Of a stretch of 44,315 bases of DNA, positions 25,243 to 33,125 are shown one piece after another (the first letter of the stretch is position 1; the number at the start of each line of letters is the position of its first letter). The position numbers and the translations under genes were made by a program. A model generated the notes under the pieces. That model was not told where the DNA came from, searched no databases, and saw nothing but the letters and a program-made list of their open reading frames with translations. The stretch spans positions 1-44,315 of the forward strand of contig JAFGVM010000051.1 of the NCBI GenBank assembly GCA_016937995.1, written 5' to 3'. The DNA comes from Candidatus Delongbacteria bacterium (lineage in GTDB: Bacteria; UBA4055).

Positions 25243-27795
25243 CTATTTCTTCAGATAATTATATTTAAATTTTTTATTTTCATTTACTTCTAAAGAACCA
25301 AGCTGGCTGTAGCCATGCTTATTTTCTTTTAAAATTTTGATCTTGATGGATTGATATTTATCTGAATCAAATTCTATTGTATAACTGCCCGGATTCAATC
25401 CATTGATGAAAAAATAACCACCCTTATTTGTAAATATATCTTTTTCTTCTTCTTGCGATTTACCGAACGGCACAACTCTTGCGGTAACATTTTCCAAAGG
25501 CCGGTTGTCCTTATCTACCAGACGTCCACGTGCAAACACATAAGGTTTAGCCTCAATATCTATCAGAAAACCACTTTTATATGTAGGTAACAATATTTGT
25601 TCACCTGCATTCGCTTCATATCCAACCGGGATATCCGGTAGCTCAATATCAAATTGGTGAACTTTGTATGGTGTTAAACTAGAATATACAGCCGGTCCGA
25701 ACAGATCGGATGAGTATTGATACAATCCCTTACCATATCTTTGAATTCCAACTCTATGCCCTTCGAGCACACTGTTGGTCCTTACTATCGCAAAACTGTT
25801 CCTCACAGGTTTGCACCAGCCAAATTTACCATTAACAAAAACTAAAGCAGTATTGGCAGACATATTAATTTCGTTATCAATTGATCCTTCAAATGTATTT
25901 TCAAATCTATAGTTCAATGAAATATCACCCCTATTCCCTGAATATGAGGCCTTTTCACTTACTGTAATTTTATTAATTTCTGAATAGTTCGATGTAATAT
26001 CATTCCTGAATTTATTATTTGTTGAATTATAATACCAACTTAAGCTGGACCTGTTATCTGTACTGTTGTAAGTTGAATTCAACACATTGCCCGTTTTGGG
26101 TTTGAAGATAAAATTCAGACTGGCACGCCAATCATTTTTTTCTCCAATTGCTTTGAAATTACTTACTGAGCATGAGATCTTAAAGCTTGATGAAAATATT
26201 TTTGACATTGATAATGAATAAGAATAGAAGTCAGAATTACTAAGTTCATTAAAGCCGTAAGATGTACTCAATGCTGAATTAATTGATCTTGTAATATCCT
26301 GACTCACAAATCCCGTCAATATATAGTTAATATTGTTATCTGGGATCAGAACATTTAAATTTGAGAATTGATTCCCTTTGTATTCAAAAGAAGCTTTCCA
26401 TTTTCTTCTGTAAGGATTTTTATTTAAACTGTTATTGTAATAATCATAGGATAATTTACACGCATAATCTATGCTTACGGAATCAGTTTTACTTATTGCC
26501 ACATCAGTATTAAAATTACCAAGACCTGTACTAAAATTACTTCCCACACCAAAAAGCATTTGATCCAATTTTACCTGAGCATAACTTCCAAGCGTTATCT
26601 TATTGTTAAAACCTCTTCTGAAGAACATTGACAATACCGGATCCTTCTGATCGTATTCATACATATTATCACCATAATAGCTAGCAAATCCTAAATTGAA
26701 TGAATATTGATTAAGTCCTTCTTGTAATTGCTGACCATTACAGAACGAATCAATATTTATTTCCTGAATTTCACCCAGATCATTCTCTATTTTTAATCTC
26801 ACCTCGTTTATTCCATGCTGATATGAAATTTGCCTAAGATTAAAAGGTCCGGGATCGACCTTGATTTTCTCTACTAATATATCATTAGAGTATATTTCAA
26901 TATTGGAAGTCCTGTAAATAATAATTTCATTCATAGAGATCGGTTTTGTTGATGAATAAGGTTGCAGATTAAATTCCTTTGTTATGGAAATACCACCAAT
27001 AGAAGGTGATGTCTGATAACCTGTAATCGGGATATTGAGATCTCCCAGATAATACCTTAACATTCTATCCGGCTGATCATAAACAATACAGGTTTTACCT
27101 ATTTTATAAGTATCTCCTTCTGAAAAATCACCTACACTTTCAAGAACTAATCCATTAATATTTAAAGCACCGTCTAAATGCAAACTGAAAGGATATCTTT
27201 CAAATTCTTCAGTTTCTATATTATTCTTAACGATCTGACTGCTTCTAATATTCAGGAATGAACTCACAATATCAGGTCTAACTGCAAATTCCACATTTTT
27301 TGGTGCACCGTCATTACCATATTTGGTAACATTTACCTTTCTAAGATCCGGAGGAATGATCAATTTGAATTCAAGATCATTTTCATCATAATTCGATACT
27401 ATTCTATTTTCCAGTAGGAACGATAAACTTACAGTACTCTCTTTTAATGTTTTACTGACAAGATTTTCCAGAGATTTTCTATCTAAATATTCCTTTAATT
27501 CATTTAACAGAACATTTTTTCTTACATGAATTTGACCACCGCTTTTTTTAAGGAATACTTCTATTTTACCTACTTTTTGGTCGTTTATATAGAATGGCAC
27601 TAATAATTTGAATGGTTTTTTTTCTTCATAGCCAAATACTTTTTTGAACAAAGTGTCATAGTCAGTATCGTTCAAATTTGGATCACTTGACGCAAAATAC
27701 TTCTTATTAGCAAATGTTACTTGCATAGTCACAAGTAAAATCAATATTATCGATCTGGCTATAGTTTTCAATTTATCTTTCCTTAAGCTCAACAC
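25243..27795 (-). CDS. Outer-membrane usher of a chaperone-usher pilus
   Basis: 850 residues: a signal peptide (IARSIILILLVTMQVTFA), then an N-terminal domain, a long region of alternating aromatic beta-strands suited to a 24-stranded barrel (about 190-700), and C-terminal beta domains. Usher hallmarks include the plug-type stretch IYSNDILVEKIKVDPGPFNLRQI followed by G-I-N-E-V-R-L-K-I, matching the family's V-x-P-G-P-F-x-L pattern, and GDLNIPITGYQTSP near the start of the barrel. The C-terminus (ARGRLVDKDNRPLENVTARV, then TNKGGYFFINGLNPGSYTI) resembles the family's carboxypeptidase-regulatory-like end domain. It would translocate and polymerise pilin subunits. The start overlaps the end of the chaperone gene by 23 bases, so the two are translationally coupled. 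Sequence is divergent from proteobacterial ushers; length is typical. Confidence 0.85.
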   Translation of the reverse strand: MLSLRKDKLKTIARSIILILLVTMQVTFANKKYFASSDPNLNDTDYDTLFKKVFGYEEKKPFKLLVPFYINDQKVGKIEVFLKKSGGQIHVRKNVLLNELKEYLDRKSLENLVSKTLKESTVSLSFLLENRIVSNYDENDLEFKLIIPPDLRKVNVTKYGNDGAPKNVEFAVRPDIVSSFLNIRSSQIVKNNIETEEFERYPFSLHLDGALNINGLVLESVGDFSEGDTYKIGKTCIVYDQPDRMLRYYLGDLNIPITGYQTSPSIGGISITKEFNLQPYSSTKPISMNEIIIYRTSNIEIYSNDILVEKIKVDPGPFNLRQISYQHGINEVRLKIENDLGEIQEINIDSFCNGQQLQEGLNQYSFNLGFASYYGDNMYEYDQKDPVLSMFFRRGFNNKITLGSYAQVKLDQMLFGVGSNFSTGLGNFNTDVAISKTDSVSIDYACKLSYDYYNNSLNKNPYRRKWKASFEYKGNQFSNLNVLIPDNNINYILTGFVSQDITRSINSALSTSYGFNELSNSDFYSYSLSMSKIFSSSFKISCSVSNFKAIGEKNDWRASLNFIFKPKTGNVLNSTYNSTDNRSSLSWYYNSTNNKFRNDITSNYSEINKITVSEKASYSGNRGDISLNYRFENTFEGSIDNEINMSANTALVFVNGKFGWCKPVRNSFAIVRTNSVLEGHRVGIQRYGKGLYQYSSDLFGPAVYSSLTPYKVHQFDIELPDIPVGYEANAGEQILLPTYKSGFLIDIEAKPYVFARGRLVDKDNRPLENVTARVVPFGKSQEEEKDIFTNKGGYFFINGLNPGSYTIEFDSDKYQSIKIKILKENKHGYSQLGSLEVNENKKFKYNYLKK

Positions 27796-28519
27796 TTATA
27801 TTTCCGAATGGAATTTCTTCAGGCCATAGTATCTTGTATCTGCGAGTACTTTTGGCTAAGATAGAAGATATCATTTTTGGAATATCTTTTGATGTTAACG
27901 TAATCTTTTTTGAACCTTTCTCAGGATCATCGTCACTCACATAACTAATTTCAAAGCAATAAGATGAAAGATCCCCATGCTTATTTCCGGAATTTTCAAC
28001 AATTATTTCAAGTTCCTGTTCTCCATCTGAATTCACTGGAGAATTTATTTCTTTTAAAGCTATTTTAGGAGCACTGTTTTCTGATTCTATATACAGTCTC
28101 CCTTCATAATTTTTTTTAACTTTTACTATTGCGACCTTATTATTATTTTTCCTTTCATTTTCAGGGAGTAATACTTCTTTGCATAGTACTGTGTAACTTT
28201 TCTCAATATCAAACGAAGGCTCCCCTGCCCATCTGATTTGAACGGATCTTTTCTCACCTGCATCAAGGATGAATTGAGCAGGATAAATTATAAAATCATC
28301 ATAAACCACTTCTCCCTGAATATGATTACCGTCAATATCTTTAGAAAATTCGTTTACGCTTATGTCAATTGGAACAACATTTTCTGATTCATTTTTCAAC
28401 GTGTAAATAAAGCTTGAATTTATCCCTGAAGGTGATAAAGTTACAGTTGGTGGAGAAAATGTGTATGAATATAATATCCCGTTCAGCAATATCGATATCA
28501 GTACAATAATTTTATTCAT
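27773..28519 (-). CDS. Periplasmic pilus chaperone (PapD/FimC-like)
   Basis: 248 residues from the ATG at 28519, which has GGGAA six bases upstream and begins a good signal peptide (MNKIIVLISILLNGILYS). An upstream in-frame ATG at 28621 would add 34 residues, encoded inside an inverted repeat, and is unlikely. The mature protein starts FSPPTVTLSPSG and has the first immunoglobulin-like domain features of pilus chaperones: N-E-S-E-N-V-V-P-I-D-I-S, DFIIYPAQFILDAGEKRSV (the F-x-x-x-P-x-x-x-x-L-x-x-x-x-x-x-x-V pattern) and QIRWAGEP. A second beta domain contains LKEINSPVNSDGEQELEI. It would donate a strand to pilin subunits and deliver them to the usher. Its stop overlaps the usher start. Confidence 0.85.
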   Translation of the reverse strand: MNKIIVLISILLNGILYSYTFSPPTVTLSPSGINSSFIYTLKNESENVVPIDISVNEFSKDIDGNHIQGEVVYDDFIIYPAQFILDAGEKRSVQIRWAGEPSFDIEKSYTVLCKEVLLPENERKNNNKVAIVKVKKNYEGRLYIESENSAPKIALKEINSPVNSDGEQELEIIVENSGNKHGDLSSYCFEISYVSDDDPEKGSKKITLTSKDIPKMISSILAKSTRRYKILWPEEIPFGNISVELKER

Positions 28520-28542
28520 TTTTATTCCCTTTTTGTTGCAGG

Positions 28543-28640
28543 CTAAATAGGTAATACCGGTTATAATGATCATAACTTTAGGGAGAAAAGTTATAATTTT
28601 ATGTAAAATACTGAATAACATTATACCGGTATCCTATTAG
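28543..28640. repeat. Nested inverted repeat between pilin and chaperone genes
   Basis: Outer arms lie at 28543-28568 and 28619-28640. One reads CTAAATAGGTAATACCGGTTATAATG and the other, read in the opposite sense, CTAATAGGATACCGGTATAATG; they pair apart from small bulges. An inner perfect hairpin has ATAACTTT at 28572-28579 and AAAGTTAT at 28587-28594. In the operon mRNA this would form a long double hairpin 12 bases after the pilin stop and 24 bases before the chaperone start. It could set the pilin-to-chaperone ratio by termination, attenuation or mRNA protection, or be a small MITE-like insertion. Confidence 0.8.
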
Positions 28641-28651
28641 CTTGTTAAGAA

Positions 28652-29182
28652 TTAATCTGCTGCCAGTGTGATTGTTAGGGTTTCAACGTATGTACCTACC
28701 AGTTTAGTTGAATGAGCTGCAGAAGCAATATCCATTACCAGATCGAACGAGTAATCTACTGTTGGAGTTGTAGCTGTTCCGGTTGGTGATATGGTCGCTG
28801 TACCTGAAACAAAAGTCAGATCAGCACCTGCTGCAGGAGCAAGTGTAAGGCCTGTTCCAAGAGTCCCACTAACATTAGCAATTTGCATTGTGTATGCAAT
28901 TGTTTGGTCCGGAGTATGATCAGCACAAGTAAGAACTTCCGACCCATCAATACTCATTGTCCATCCGAGTTCGCTATTATCGTTTACTGTCAGACCGGAA
29001 ACTACTGTTAGATCTGTAACATCCGCTCCTACAGTTAAAGCTGAGGCATTACCATCTGTAGGGAAAGTTCCGCCTGAAAATGCAAAAGTTGATGCTATTG
29101 AAACCTCTGCATCTCCACTTATTGCAAACACATTTGTTAAACCCAGTAGCATCATTGCTACGATCATTACCATTTTTTTCAT
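28652..29182 (-). CDS. Major pilin of the chaperone-usher locus
   Basis: 176 residues with a signal peptide (MKKMVMIVAMMLLGLTNVFA, cleaved after V-F-A). The mature part of about 156 residues is rich in Thr, Ala, Gly and Val, beta-strand in character, with a single cysteine and therefore no disulfide. The C-terminal strand KLVGTYVETLTITLAAD fits the G-x-Y-x-D/E-T-x-T-x-T ending of spore-coat-U/archaic pilins. Its base and residue composition is less AT-rich than its neighbours, as expected for an abundant surface protein. It is first in the operon, has a strong AAGGAG ribosome binding site and a sigma-54 promoter match 61 bases upstream. The chaperone and usher follow, so it is most likely the main shaft subunit. 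The fold is inferred from context and the C-terminal motif. Confidence 0.8.
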   Translation of the reverse strand: MKKMVMIVAMMLLGLTNVFAISGDAEVSIASTFAFSGGTFPTDGNASALTVGADVTDLTVVSGLTVNDNSELGWTMSIDGSEVLTCADHTPDQTIAYTMQIANVSGTLGTGLTLAPAAGADLTFVSGTATISPTGTATTPTVDYSFDLVMDIASAAHSTKLVGTYVETLTITLAAD

Positions 29183-29242
29183 TTTTTTCTCCTTGTTTTT
29201 TTCTGGAATTACCCGATTAATTTGTGTACTACAATCATTCTT

Positions 29243-29258
29243 TGCAAACAGTATGCCA
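29243..29258 (-). promoter_or_regulatory. Sigma-54 promoter for the pilin-chaperone-usher operon
   Basis: Reading leftward the sequence is TGGCATACTGTTTGCA, with GG and GC separated by exactly 10 bases and the preferred TTGCA at -12. It differs from TGGCAC-N5-TTGCA by one base. Transcription would start near 29232, about 50 bases before the pilin ATG. The divergent gene upstream encodes a sigma-54 activator. Confidence 0.87.
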
Positions 29259-29377
29259 AAGTTCTTCTAAACAATGTTTTAGACTCATTTTATCTACATT
29301 TCAACTTAAAATGGAGATTTTATTTAACAATGATCTAAATTTGAACGACCTTGCCTAAATACTATTTTTATTACATG

Positions 29378-29406
29378 TTGCACAATTATATTACATTACT
29401 TATATT
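29378..29406 (+). promoter_or_regulatory. Sigma-70-type promoter for the sigma-54 activator gene
   Basis: TTGCAC at 29378-29383 and TATATT at 29401-29406 are separated by 17 bases, each hexamer one or two bases off consensus. The predicted start near 29413 leaves a leader of about 29 bases with GGTGGAG before the ATG at 29442. Confidence 0.6.
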
Positions 29407-29441
29407 ACTTTCCTTACATTTAATTTTTTGGTGGAGCAAAT

Positions 29442-31286
29442 ATGAAGAAATTGTGTTTTGTCTTTAACAGTAAAGAGAATACCAAGCGGTTTCCCGTTCT
29501 TATCGAAGAGCTTAACAGGACAAAGCTCAAAAAATCGGATTATGATATTTTTGACTCTGTTCTGGAAAAGAACAAACCTATTAATTGGAATAAATACAGT
29601 ATTATATTTGTACATTATACTGATCTTCAAAAATATGAGGAAGAATTCTATGATTCCGTTAAGAATTATAAAGGTAAAGCTGTTTATTTTTCAGGTGGAG
29701 TGTATAACTTTAAAGAAATCTCGGATAATGAATTCTCTTTGAACTACACTTATATGATAAAAGGTCTTCATGATTTTATTTCCAACTATCTAAAAACTAA
29801 TGAACCTGACTTTTCAATATTCAAAAAAATAATCATTAACAAAGACGATTATAATGAGATCATTAAAAGTAGCAACCTTCATAAAAAACTTGATAATTTT
29901 AATTATAACAAAATCATTGAATATTTAGAAACAAATTCTCAGGATAAAAAGATCTTATTCGTTGATGATGATATTTCTAATGAACTTCTAAAAAAATCCA
30001 ATAGAAACTTATTTTTAGCTAATAATTATAACTTGGCTGTTGAGTTTATCAAAAATGAGAATATTGAAATAGCATTATTGGATATTGAGTTGGAAAGTAT
30101 TGAATACAGTGGCTTTGACCTGATCAAACTACTACTGAACAGATCAAAAAATACAAAGATCATAATGCTCTCTGGATATGATAATTTTGAGATAACCTAT
30201 AAAACTTATCTTGCAGGTGCAAAACATTTTATATCAAAAGATAATTTTAATTTTGATTATTTTAAGTGCATCTTTAATTTGATCGATCTTGAAAATGCTC
30301 CGTTTATTGTAGGTAAAAGTCCGGTGACATTAAAAATGCACGAGTATCTGGCTTTCTACTCAAGATTTCATGAAGATGTAATGATTTACGGTGAAAATGG
30401 TACTGGCAAGGAACTTATAGCCAGATCTCTCTATCATATGGGAAAACATAAAGGGAAGATGATAACCAAAAATTGTGCAGGTATACCTGAAACATTATTT
30501 GAAAGTGAAATGTTCGGTTATAAAGACGGAGCATTTACCGGCGCATTAAAGGGCGGAAAAATCAGTCCTTTTGAAGAAGCAAAAGACGGAATATTGTTTC
30601 TTGATGAGATCGGAGAGCTACCATTAAATCAGCAGGTGAAATTACTTAGAGTTATTCAGGAAAGAGCTGTAACACATTTAGGTACAAGCATATCAACAAA
30701 ATTCAACACACGGCTCGTATTTGCAACTAATAAAAATCTGTTAAAAGAAACTGAGAACAACCTCTTCAGAGTAGACCTGTATTACCGTATCTCTGGAGCA
30801 GCTATCAATGTTCCACCTCTAAGAGATAGAAAAGAGGACCTTGAATTATTAATAGCATTCTTTACAAGTAAATTTTTCAAACGGAATAAGGAATTTTTAA
30901 AAATCGCACCATCAGTGTCACTGCATGATAAGACAATTGAAAGATTACTGAATTATGATTTTCCCGGAAATATACGTCAGCTTGAAAAATTGATCTATCA
31001 ATCAATAATGAAAATGATCGTTGAGAATAAGAAGATCCTTACAATAGAGATCCCTCAAAAAATAAATACTGATAATTCAAGAACAGATAAATCCCATATC
31101 GTTATCGAAGAGATAATTGAACTGCTTAGAAACAAAGTTTTTACAGCTAAAGGATTGCAAAAAGAATTAAAAAAAGATGTGATCAGATATTTGGTCAACA
31201 AGAACCATACAAACAAAGATATTGCAGAACTTTTCAATATGAATGAACAATCAGTAAGGAACCTTCGATTCGAACTAAAGATTTAA
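29442..31286 (+). CDS. Sigma-54-dependent transcriptional activator with receiver domain
   Basis: 614 residues. The first ~165 residues match no family I recognise. REC at about 170-290 has the acidic cluster LFVDDD, phospho-acceptor D214 (LLDIELES) and K in HFISKDNF. The AAA+ domain (about 300-530) has Walker A GENGTGKE at 317-324, an intact sigma-54-contacting loop GAFTGA at 363-368, Walker B LFLDEIGEL, and the arginine-finger region FRVDLYYRISG. The C-terminus (about 560-614) has a helix-turn-helix (NKDIAELFNMNEQSVRNLRF). It should bind upstream DNA as an oligomer and use ATP to open sigma-54 promoters. It is divergent from the pilin operon and is the only receiver protein here with a recognisable DNA-binding output, so it is the likely end point of the kinases in this window. 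Confidence 0.93.
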   Translation: MKKLCFVFNSKENTKRFPVLIEELNRTKLKKSDYDIFDSVLEKNKPINWNKYSIIFVHYTDLQKYEEEFYDSVKNYKGKAVYFSGGVYNFKEISDNEFSLNYTYMIKGLHDFISNYLKTNEPDFSIFKKIIINKDDYNEIIKSSNLHKKLDNFNYNKIIEYLETNSQDKKILFVDDDISNELLKKSNRNLFLANNYNLAVEFIKNENIEIALLDIELESIEYSGFDLIKLLLNRSKNTKIIMLSGYDNFEITYKTYLAGAKHFISKDNFNFDYFKCIFNLIDLENAPFIVGKSPVTLKMHEYLAFYSRFHEDVMIYGENGTGKELIARSLYHMGKHKGKMITKNCAGIPETLFESEMFGYKDGAFTGALKGGKISPFEEAKDGILFLDEIGELPLNQQVKLLRVIQERAVTHLGTSISTKFNTRLVFATNKNLLKETENNLFRVDLYYRISGAAINVPPLRDRKEDLELLIAFFTSKFFKRNKEFLKIAPSVSLHDKTIERLLNYDFPGNIRQLEKLIYQSIMKMIVENKKILTIEIPQKINTDNSRTDKSHIVIEEIIELLRNKVFTAKGLQKELKKDVIRYLVNKNHTNKDIAELFNMNEQSVRNLRFELKI

Positions 31287-31321
31287 CTAGTGAATTACAC
31301 TATAATTTAATATATTCTGCT

Positions 31322-32386
31322 ATGGAAAAAGTTAAAGTACTGATATCCGACAATAATACTCAATTGCTTAATTTGAACGCAGATCTTCTGTTAAGTGCGT
31401 TCAATGACGATATACGGGCAACACCAAACAAAGATGAAGCTATTGAACTTCTTAAGACATTCAAACCTGACATTCTTGTAACTGATATTAATTTCAATTC
31501 AGATGATGACCCAAAGCAATCAGACCTGATGGCAATAGCCGGTGTAACTATCGCAAGGGCCGCCAGAATTAACTGCCCGTTCATAAAGATCATTGCGAGC
31601 AGCGGCTATAGAAATGATGATCTTGTATTTCAGAAAATACTGGAAAAGGACTGGTACGATGAATTTCATACAAAAGGAACTGTCGGCTTACTTGATCTTT
31701 ATAAAAAACTAAGGTACGAAGTATTAGTTTTTAAAACAGGATTAATTCCGAAATTATCAAAATTTTTTGCTCCTACGAATTTTGGATGGGAGATCAATAA
31801 AAGTATTTACCGTTTATTGCATACGAACTATACAAGAGAAGAAAATCTGCTTTACCTTGATGATATAGTTGAATATTACAATTCTTTTAAGGATATGCTG
31901 GATAAAAAGAATATGCTTCTGCTTGATAATTTCTTTGAAACATACAAAGAAAGAGATGTTACAGACCATGAGAGAGAATATGTAAAGGAATCATTTTATT
32001 TTTCACCACATGAATTACCTTATTCAAATAATTTTCCGAGAAGAACTTTATACTGTGAAAAAAATATTATCCTTGGCATCTGGAATAAAATAATCAGTGA
32101 AAGCAGAGATAATTCAGTAATTGATAAAGTAACTTTTTCATGTGATAAGAGCGATTTCATAATGAAGTTCACAATAATTCAACCTAATGAATTCGATTTT
32201 AAAAAATTTATCAGCTCGAACAAAACTTACTATCTCTATAAAACCATAAACAATTACGGAAACATGATAATAAAAAGTAATGATAAGGAATTAGATATTT
32301 TAACAGGTGTAATTAAGGAGAATGAGAATAAAATTGATGGTACGATCATTGACCTTTCTCTTAAGATCATACCCACATCAAAATAG
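31322..32386 (+). CDS. Receiver protein with unusual, possibly kinase-derived C-terminus
   Basis: 354 residues. REC at 4-135 has D10, D55 (ILVTDINF), switch IIASSGY and K in FHTKGTVG, with an insertion of charged residues after D55. The remaining ~220 residues have no clear family. The end (NIILGIWNKIISES, then YYLYKTINNYGNMIIKS, then DLSLKIIP) follows the order of a histidine-kinase ATPase domain (N-box helix, last helix plus G-x-I, final strands) but lacks the D-x-G-x-G and G-x-G-x-G motifs and any H-box. A degenerate HATPase is therefore possible but unproven. It starts 35 bases after the sigma-54 activator, is probably cotranscribed, and has no clear ribosome binding site; a TATAAT lies at 31301. 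Its neighbour makes it a candidate modulator of the activator. Confidence 0.8.
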   Translation: MEKVKVLISDNNTQLLNLNADLLLSAFNDDIRATPNKDEAIELLKTFKPDILVTDINFNSDDDPKQSDLMAIAGVTIARAARINCPFIKIIASSGYRNDDLVFQKILEKDWYDEFHTKGTVGLLDLYKKLRYEVLVFKTGLIPKLSKFFAPTNFGWEINKSIYRLLHTNYTREENLLYLDDIVEYYNSFKDMLDKKNMLLLDNFFETYKERDVTDHEREYVKESFYFSPHELPYSNNFPRRTLYCEKNIILGIWNKIISESRDNSVIDKVTFSCDKSDFIMKFTIIQPNEFDFKKFISSNKTYYLYKTINNYGNMIIKSNDKELDILTGVIKENENKIDGTIIDLSLKIIPTSK

Positions 32387-32394
32387 CAGGATAT

Positions 32395-32859
32395 TTATGA
32401 AATAAAGCTCATTGTTAACCAATTGAGATTTTCTGTGGATTTGTTTTTAAGATTCCCGATCTCTCCCAAAGATTCAAGTATTTCACTTAATCTGTTCTTA
32501 TCTAACGGTTTTACAAAATACTCAATAATTCCTAGATCAATGGCTTTTCTAACATCAGAATCGTTCCTGGAAGTAGTTAATACAACTACTGGCAACCCAC
32601 TCAGTAATTCATGTTTTCGAATTTCTTTTAGAACTTCAAAACCATCAAATTCAGGCAGATTCAGATCTAATATCGTAAGATTTGGCAGTGCTTTTGCTGA
32701 TGCTCGGTCATGGAATAAATAATTCAGTGCTTTTTTACCATCATCAACATGATCTATCGTAGATATCTTTTCTATTTTTTCCAAGGTCATTCTAGCGATC
32801 ATGGCATGATCCGGATTATCTTCTACCAGCAGTACTTTAAATTCTTTATCCGTTTTCAT
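32395..32859 (-). CDS. Single-domain response regulator (Rcp1-like)
   Basis: 154 residues, receiver plus a short tail: LLVEDNPDHAMIAR, phospho-acceptor in TILDLNLPEFDG, switch VLTTSRND, and K-P in EYFVKPLDKNRL. It is a close paralogue of the first 150 residues of the protein at 33126-33728 but lacks its cysteine-rich tail. It is convergent with the gene ending at 32386, only eight bases away. A sigma-54 promoter match lies 126 bases upstream of its ATG, which would place a phosphate-carrying receiver under the control of the neighbouring activator. Confidence 0.92.
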   Translation of the reverse strand: MKTDKEFKVLLVEDNPDHAMIARMTLEKIEKISTIDHVDDGKKALNYLFHDRASAKALPNLTILDLNLPEFDGFEVLKEIRKHELLSGLPVVVLTTSRNDSDVRKAIDLGIIEYFVKPLDKNRLSEILESLGEIGNLKNKSTENLNWLTMSFIS

Positions 32860-32984
32860 AATTTTACCTGTTCTTTTTATTTATAAAATTTCATAAATCT
32901 CTTTGCTCACGAACCTTTACTCCTGAATGTACTCATATTTTATTTCAATATGTATTCGGTTATTCTTTCCTGACAATACTAATT

Positions 32985-33000
32985 TGCAATATTTATGCCA
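32985..33000 (-). promoter_or_regulatory. Sigma-54 promoter for the receiver gene at 32395-32859
   Basis: Reading leftward the sequence is TGGCATAAATATTGCA. GG and GC are 10 bases apart and the -12 element is a perfect TTGCA, with one mismatch to TGGCAC-N5-TTGCA. The start would be near 32974, leaving a leader of about 115 bases. The surrounding 32860-33125 holds no gene. Confidence 0.85.
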
Positions 33001-33125
33001 ACTATTTCCCATTGTGTTTTTCATAGCTAAATATCAATTTCTACAACTGTTTTGAATTGTTGGAATAATATTAATAGTACAAATTTCAAAGTATCAAATC
33101 CATACTGGATATTTATCGTATCGGA

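Noticed and set aside
28520-28621. Longer chaperone start adding 34 residues
   Set aside because: The upstream ATG has no ribosome binding site, lies in the inverted repeat and puts a second hydrophobic stretch ahead of a good signal peptide; the ATG at 28519 is better.
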